A stretch of DNA of 36,564 bases from Candidatus Omnitrophota bacterium (GTDB taxonomy: Bacteria > Omnitrophota > Gorgyraeia > Velamenicoccales > Velamenicoccaceae). This document shows, in pieces, positions 34,001-36,564 of the stretch. Location of the stretch: contig DMEU01000021.1 of NCBI GenBank assembly GCA_003451585.1, forward strand, positions 1 through 36,564. Direction: 5' to 3'. Made by a program: the position numbers and the translations under genes. The notes under the pieces are model-generated. The model ran no database searches and was not told the DNA's origin. It saw only the letters and a program-made list of their open reading frames with translations. The number at the start of each line of letters is the position of its first letter. Within the stretch, counting starts at the first letter, position 1.

Positions 34001-36564
34001 TTCGCGAGACGAACATTCTCCACAGAGTCCGCACGCTCGCGTCCAGGCAATAAAACGACTCGTGCAGCAAAAAAACAAGCGAGAAAAAGAACCGAAGCGC
34101 GTTCTTTTTAAATAAAGATAAGACCAATCTAAAATGGGTCACGAAGGTCAGGGCCTTGGGTTTCCTCACGGCCTCCGCCAGGGACATCGGCACCAGGGGG
34201 AAACCTAAGAGAGCAATGACAAGAGCCGACCATATCCAAGAAGGCTGGAACAACATCCATCCCGACAAAAGCAACGTAACTGTCGCTAAAGGAACCAGGC
34301 TTCGCCTCAAGTTATCCGCGATCTTCCACTGTGACAAAAAGGAAATCGGATTTTTAGCTTTCGTGCCACCGGCACCGGGAACCAAAGTAAACAGCCAGGG
34401 CATGATCTGCCAATCTCCGCAGATCCAGCGGTATCTCCGGCTCAAATCCTTAAGATACCCTAAAGGATACCTCTCATAGAATTGAACATCCGTCACAAGC
34501 CCTGACCTGGCGTAACAACCCTCCAAAAGATCATGACTCAATATAATATTTTCCGGAAAACGGCCTTCCATGGATCTTTCGAATGCATCCACATCATAAA
34601 GCCCTTTCCCGACAAAAGACCCTTCTAAGAAAAGATCCTGGTAAACATCAGACACCGCTTTAGTATAAGGATCGATCCCTGTGTCACCTCCGAAGATCTT
34701 CACGAATAACGAAGGATTTTCTCCGGGATAGCCGGGTTCAACCCTGGGCTGAAGGATCCCGTATCCGGAAACAACCCGTTGTTTTTTTTCGTCATAGACC
34801 GGCCGGTTCAAGGGATGCGCTATGACCCCAACGAGATCTCGCGCCGCGTTTCGGGACGTCCAACTGTCCGCGTCCAGCGTAATGACATATTTTACGTCAC
34901 AAAGCTTCTGGGGATCGCCAAGGATCACGCTGAAGCGCCCTTCACCTTTTCCGCGAAGGAATGCGTTCAAATCCCCCAGTTTGCCACGCTTACGTTCATA
35001 TCCCATCCACACTTTTTCTTTTTCATTCCACTTGCGAGGCCTGTGAAGAAGATAAAAAATATGATCTTTATTCCTACGGTATTTGTAATTCAACCGCTCG
35101 ATCCCTTCTGCGACCTGCGCCAGAAGCGCTTCATCTTCAGGCATCCTCTCCTGCCGTGCGTCACAAAAATCCGTTAAAAGCGCGAAATCCGTATGCGCGT
35201 CAATATTCGCCAGATAACGAACCTCTATCCCTTCGAGAAGCGAGCTGACCGTCTGCGCGTCACTAAGCATGCAGGGGACAACGACCAGCGTATGAGCATA
35301 AGCGGGAATTCCTTCTGAAAAGTCCATCCGGGGAAGGCCCCGAGGATTCACTAATATCATAGAAAACCAATTCACCAGCGAAACCGCTGTCTGGCTTACC
35401 GTAAGCAGAAGTGATATCCCAAATAAAACAAGCCACGGCCAACTCAAGGCCATCACCGACTGCAACCAATTCAAAATAACCGCGGTCGCGGCAAAAGTTA
35501 TAAAAATAATGGAACCGAAGAACAAAACAGACGGCCAAAAGGTTTTTTTCGCCTGGAGATACTGGCCGAGAGGCAAGCGCAAGCCCAATTCGCGGTAGAA
35601 AAGCTCCAATCCCCGATCGATAAGGTAGAAACCCACATGCGCCGAAACGTGGCCGGAGCCTTTTTGCGTTTTTGCAGTTTTCGCCATCCGGATCGCGCGC
35701 CGAGCGATCTCTTCTTCTATAATATTGCTTCTCAAAGAGAGCTTTTCAATAACATGCCTGTAGTGGTCACGAGTCGCAAAAGACATGTGCCTGTAATCCC
35801 CTGACGGATCCTGGCCTAAAACTTTTTCCACAGAGCTGAGGGCTTCGACAAAATCATGCCAATCGGTGGTCTCCAGAAAACGCAAACTCCCGATCGTATT
35901 CGCGATCGAAACCTGGTCAGCCGCCTGTTTTTTGCTGGTCTCCCGGATCATTCTGTCGAGGGTCTCCCCCTGCTCCGAAAGCTTCTTTTCAAGCCAGGTA
36001 AAAGGAATATTAAGCGCCTGACTTTGACCATGCAAACGCCGGGTGAATTCCGCGACAAAAGCATCGGAAAGCGTCAGGTTGCTCCTGGACATCGCCGCGA
36101 TTTCAAAGATCACCTCATTGGTATTTTTGGCCGAGACTTCCAGGATCCGCGTGGCCCAATAATTCGCTTTATCTCTTTCCGATTGTGCCACGATCAACCG
36201 GGAAGACACGCGCCTTAAATTCTCGATAAGCGCCAACCTTAACATGATAGGAATAGCCCACAGTTCGCCAAGCTTCAGATGACTGACGGTTTGATAGGCC
36301 GCGACGAACTCCGTAAGCCCCTGGCTATCCAACCGTCCATCGCCATGAGAGACAAGCTCCATAGCAAGCTCATAAACACGCGGATAACCCGCAAGCGGCC
36401 CCGAAGAAAGATGAGGTAATTCGCGAATATACTTTTCCGGAAGGTATTTCTGGGCGAGCCTTATCTGCTCTTCAATAAGGTAATAGTTATCAAGAAGCCA
36501 TTCCCCTGCCGGCGAGATCTTTCGTTTGGATTTGCCGGTCTCATTCAAGAGTTCATGGATCTTA
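28002..36564 (-). CDS. ndvB: Cyclic beta-1,2-glucan synthase (NdvB/ChvB/Cgs type), 5' end outside the window
   Basis: About 2850 residues are visible. A TTG at 36546-36548 could be a start, but the frame stays open to the right edge (codons reading KIHEL before it), so the true start is probably just beyond. Order, counted from 36548: helical N-terminal region (1-330); membrane helices (about 335-400); GT84 glycosyltransferase with LDADSW near 560; more membrane helices (about 755-800 and 895-950); glycoamylase-like domain with GFKRGLADDLVVAPYAS near 1425; two carbohydrate-binding GT36-associated regions; and a C-terminal GH94-like phosphorylase domain with WHPPSGRGIRSQCSDDHLWLP near 2440 and DWNDGMN near 2530. 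Length matches rhizobial NdvB and Brucella Cgs (about 2830-2870). It polymerises UDP-glucose and cyclises the product for export to the periplasm. Confidence 0.93.
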   Translation of the reverse strand, partial: KIHELLNETGKSKRKISPAGEWLLDNYYLIEEQIRLAQKYLPEKYIRELPHLSSGPLAGYPRVYELAMELVSHGDGRLDSQGLTEFVAAYQTVSHLKLGELWAIPIMLRLALIENLRRVSSRLIVAQSERDKANYWATRILEVSAKNTNEVIFEIAAMSRSNLTLSDAFVAEFTRRLHGQSQALNIPFTWLEKKLSEQGETLDRMIRETSKKQAADQVSIANTIGSLRFLETTDWHDFVEALSSVEKVLGQDPSGDYRHMSFATRDHYRHVIEKLSLRSNIIEEEIARRAIRMAKTAKTQKGSGHVSAHVGFYLIDRGLELFYRELGLRLPLGQYLQAKKTFWPSVLFFGSIIFITFAATAVILNWLQSVMALSWPWLVLFGISLLLTVSQTAVSLVNWFSMILVNPRGLPRMDFSEGIPAYAHTLVVVPCMLSDAQTVSSLLEGIEVRYLANIDAHTDFALLTDFCDARQERMPEDEALLAQVAEGIERLNYKYRRNKDHIFYLLHRPRKWNEKEKVWMGYERKRGKLGDLNAFLRGKGEGRFSVILGDPQKLCDVKYVITLDADSWTSRNAARDLVGVIAHPLNRPVYDEKKQRVVSGYGILQPRVEPGYPGENPSLFVKIFGGDTGIDPYTKAVSDVYQDLFLEGSFVGKGLYDVDAFERSMEGRFPENIILSHDLLEGCYARSGLVTDVQFYERYPLGYLKDLSRRYRWICGDWQIMPWLFTLVPGAGGTKAKNPISFLSQWKIADNLRRSLVPLATVTLLLSGWMLFQPSWIWSALVIALLGFPLVPMSLAEAVRKPKALTFVTHFRLVLSLFKKNALRFFFSLVFLLHESFYCLDASVRTLWRMFVSRRNLLKWTTFFEAEASSANHILGYYKNMLFEPIAAVLLLICLLVMFARFDGFALILLGLWFVSPAVAYSISRSLPARKIALSKTQVLFLRNFARKTWAFFDNFVTEKDHWLPPDNFQEEPVSVLAHRTSPTNIGLSFLANLTAYDFGYISMGMMFHRTEKTFNTLNLMERFRGNFYNWYDTQTLKPLDPLYVSSVDSGNLTGHLMILRSGLAEMNSQKIVSVKIFDGLADTLRVMQQSIAEIEKSQKSSAAVFFREVSERIGQFQEKINFSSVSLSEIYMFLRQLSKDISKVFSGLDQKNYEQGKKWARALERQCYDFLEDMSFIAPWILLAPEMPGMWDTGDEEQQGRLARLREALRYLDEIPTLVEVARLEQKLVPLIEKIMADTPLADDVLRESHEWFLKLRDAIKDAGTRSAERIKAIDYIVLRCNEISSIEYEFLYDKSTDLLSIGYNVSEHKVDQGCYDLLASEARFCSFVAIAQGRMPQDHWFRLGRMIAKSGGDPVLVSWGGSMFEYLMPLLVMPNYEGSLLDQTYKAAVSGQIRYAAKNNIPWGMSESGYNKIDANMVYQYRSFGVPDMGFKRGLADDLVVAPYASMLALMVEPEKACENLERLFAEGAGGVYGFYEAVDYTPERLAPDENRAIVKSYMAHHQGMSLLSFAYVLLDRPMQRRFLAEPMFKSTELLLQERVPVAEPFLYDFEVTGMLRKFGEKETLLRVFTTPQTPVPEVHPLSNGRYHVMVTNAGGGYSRWQNVAVTRWKEDSALDNDGTFIYLRDVESGQFWSSAYQPTQKKPKNYEALFSQAWVEFKRRDHQIETHTEIAVSPEDDIELRRLTITNRSRNRRVIEVTSYAEVVLNDAASDQAHRIFSNLFVQTEIIRSHQAILCQRRPRSDKESFPWMLHLMAVHGNALVSASYETDRGKFIGRGHTVADPVAMKERGYLSDSEGSVLDPIVSIRSQVELAPDESAVIDYVTGICESRQAAQALMEKYRDRNLADRVFNLAWTQGQVVLQQSNSSEADAQLYGRLASALLYANPAWRASASILRRNNRGQSDLWGYSISGDLPIVLIRIENQDNIDLVVKMMQAHAYWRMRGLAVDVLIWNENSSIYRDSLGETISGLIVANNKERTDQNGGIFLRRADQISDEDRILMQTVARIIISDRGGTLAEQLSDMTHPKVNFPPFVPTRQDDPDEEIKVFPERSDLVYFNGVGGFTGDGREYVVTTSYLQATPAPWVNVLANRNFGTVISESGSAYTWSENAREFRLTTCKNDPVTDASGEALYIRDEESGRFWSPAPLPAKGKTQYTSRHGFGYSVFEHTENGIVSELTVFVSQEDRVKFSVLKIRNISGRRRHLSATTYYELVMGTLRDKYHMHILTEIDPKSGALFARNPYNKEFPDRVVFLDVSEPTRFVTGDRIEFIGRNGTMASPSVMRRDRLSGRVGAGVDPCVATQVKFKLEDGQQKEIVFTFGSGRTADEARDLLRRFGGCDAARQELERVWEYWKRALGVVYVETPDASINFLVNGWLQYQVISCRLMGRSGFYQSGGAFGFRDQLQDVMALTHSKPEMVREQLLSFAARQFVEGDVQHWWHPPSGRGIRSQCSDDHLWLPLVTCMYVEEIGDTGVLNEMISFLEGPLVKQEEESYYDVPRISAHTGTLYDHCVLSVKRALKFGVHGLPLMGSGDWNDGMNLVGRQGKGESVWLAFFLFDVLKSMAVLAVQHGDKVFSEFCVEEAGKLSKNIEEHGWDGEWYRRAYFDNGDLLGSSLNSECRIDSIPQSWAILSGAAGRERAVRAMEQVDRQLVDRKHALVKLLDPPFNKALPNPGYIKGYVPGVRENGGQYTHAAVWVAIAFAVLGDKKRAWELFDMINPVHHCDTADKCAVYKVEPFVMAGDVYSSPGLAGRGGWTWYTGSASWMYQLVVKYLLGIRLKVDRIYFEPCLPANWSSWKLHYRYRETFYHITFVCSGSSDHVTSIEVDGVAQKEMAVCLVDDRVEHSVEVKIG

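Overview
The window reads almost entirely on the minus strand and is densely packed with chromosomal genes of a Gram-negative bacterium: it has an outer-membrane porin, a periplasmic phosphate-binding protein and a cyclic glucan synthase. The mix of families (CxxC-x17-CxxC zinc ribbon, multi-domain acyl-ACP synthetase/acyltransferase, GAF/PAS histidine kinases, glucan synthase) suggests an uncultured lineage such as Omnitrophota. That assignment is inference; there is no rRNA or marker gene here. No insertion sequence, prophage, CRISPR array or tRNA was seen.

Layout, left to right. 1-140: a compact multi-helix RNA of unknown family, best read on the plus strand. 264-2603: glycerol kinase and a monoglyceride-lipase-like hydrolase, 3 nt apart, behind an apparently leaderless promoter. 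2647-4494: a secreted PIG-L-type deacetylase with its own promoter, and a cysteine-rich DUF1540 protein ending in a terminator. 4537-12504: a phosphate operon, pstS-pstC-pstA-pstB-pstB-phoU, continuing into an AraC-type response regulator and a GAF histidine kinase, with a lone receiver protein after the terminator. 12517-16220: arsenate reductase, a porin and phoB-phoR; three half-sites of a candidate Pho box lie upstream of the porin. 16252-18809: a DEAD-box RNA helicase and a B12-binding radical SAM enzyme. 18885-19296: a cold-shock gene with a long structured leader. 19316-24771: a PAS histidine kinase broken by a 7-A run, a 905-residue acyl-ACP synthetase/ACP/acyltransferase fusion, and a secreted dienelactone hydrolase, all behind one promoter. 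24882-26157: two tiny zinc-finger proteins, a low-complexity basic protein, and a second cold-shock gene with the same type of leader. 26170-36564: a membrane-bound kinase-like protein overlapping the end of a cyclic beta-glucan synthase that runs off the right edge.

How they fit together. Phosphate or arsenate would cross the outer membrane (possibly through the porin), be bound by PstS and imported by PstCAB; PhoU and PhoR/PhoB would regulate this, and ArsC would reduce arsenate that leaks in. The lipase, glycerol kinase and acyltransferase fusion form a glycerolipid salvage theme. The two cold-shock proteins, the helicase and the small basic and zinc-finger proteins form an RNA-handling theme.

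Most worth a second look: (1) the two PstB ATPases carry complementary defects that predict a heterodimer with one consensus and one degenerate ATP site; (2) the two cold-shock genes share about 180-nt leaders that each contain an intrinsic terminator and a competing long stem; (3) a kinase-like membrane protein is translationally coupled to the glucan synthase; (4) the small zinc-finger/low-complexity cluster beside the cold-shock gene; (5) the unassigned structured RNA at the left edge.
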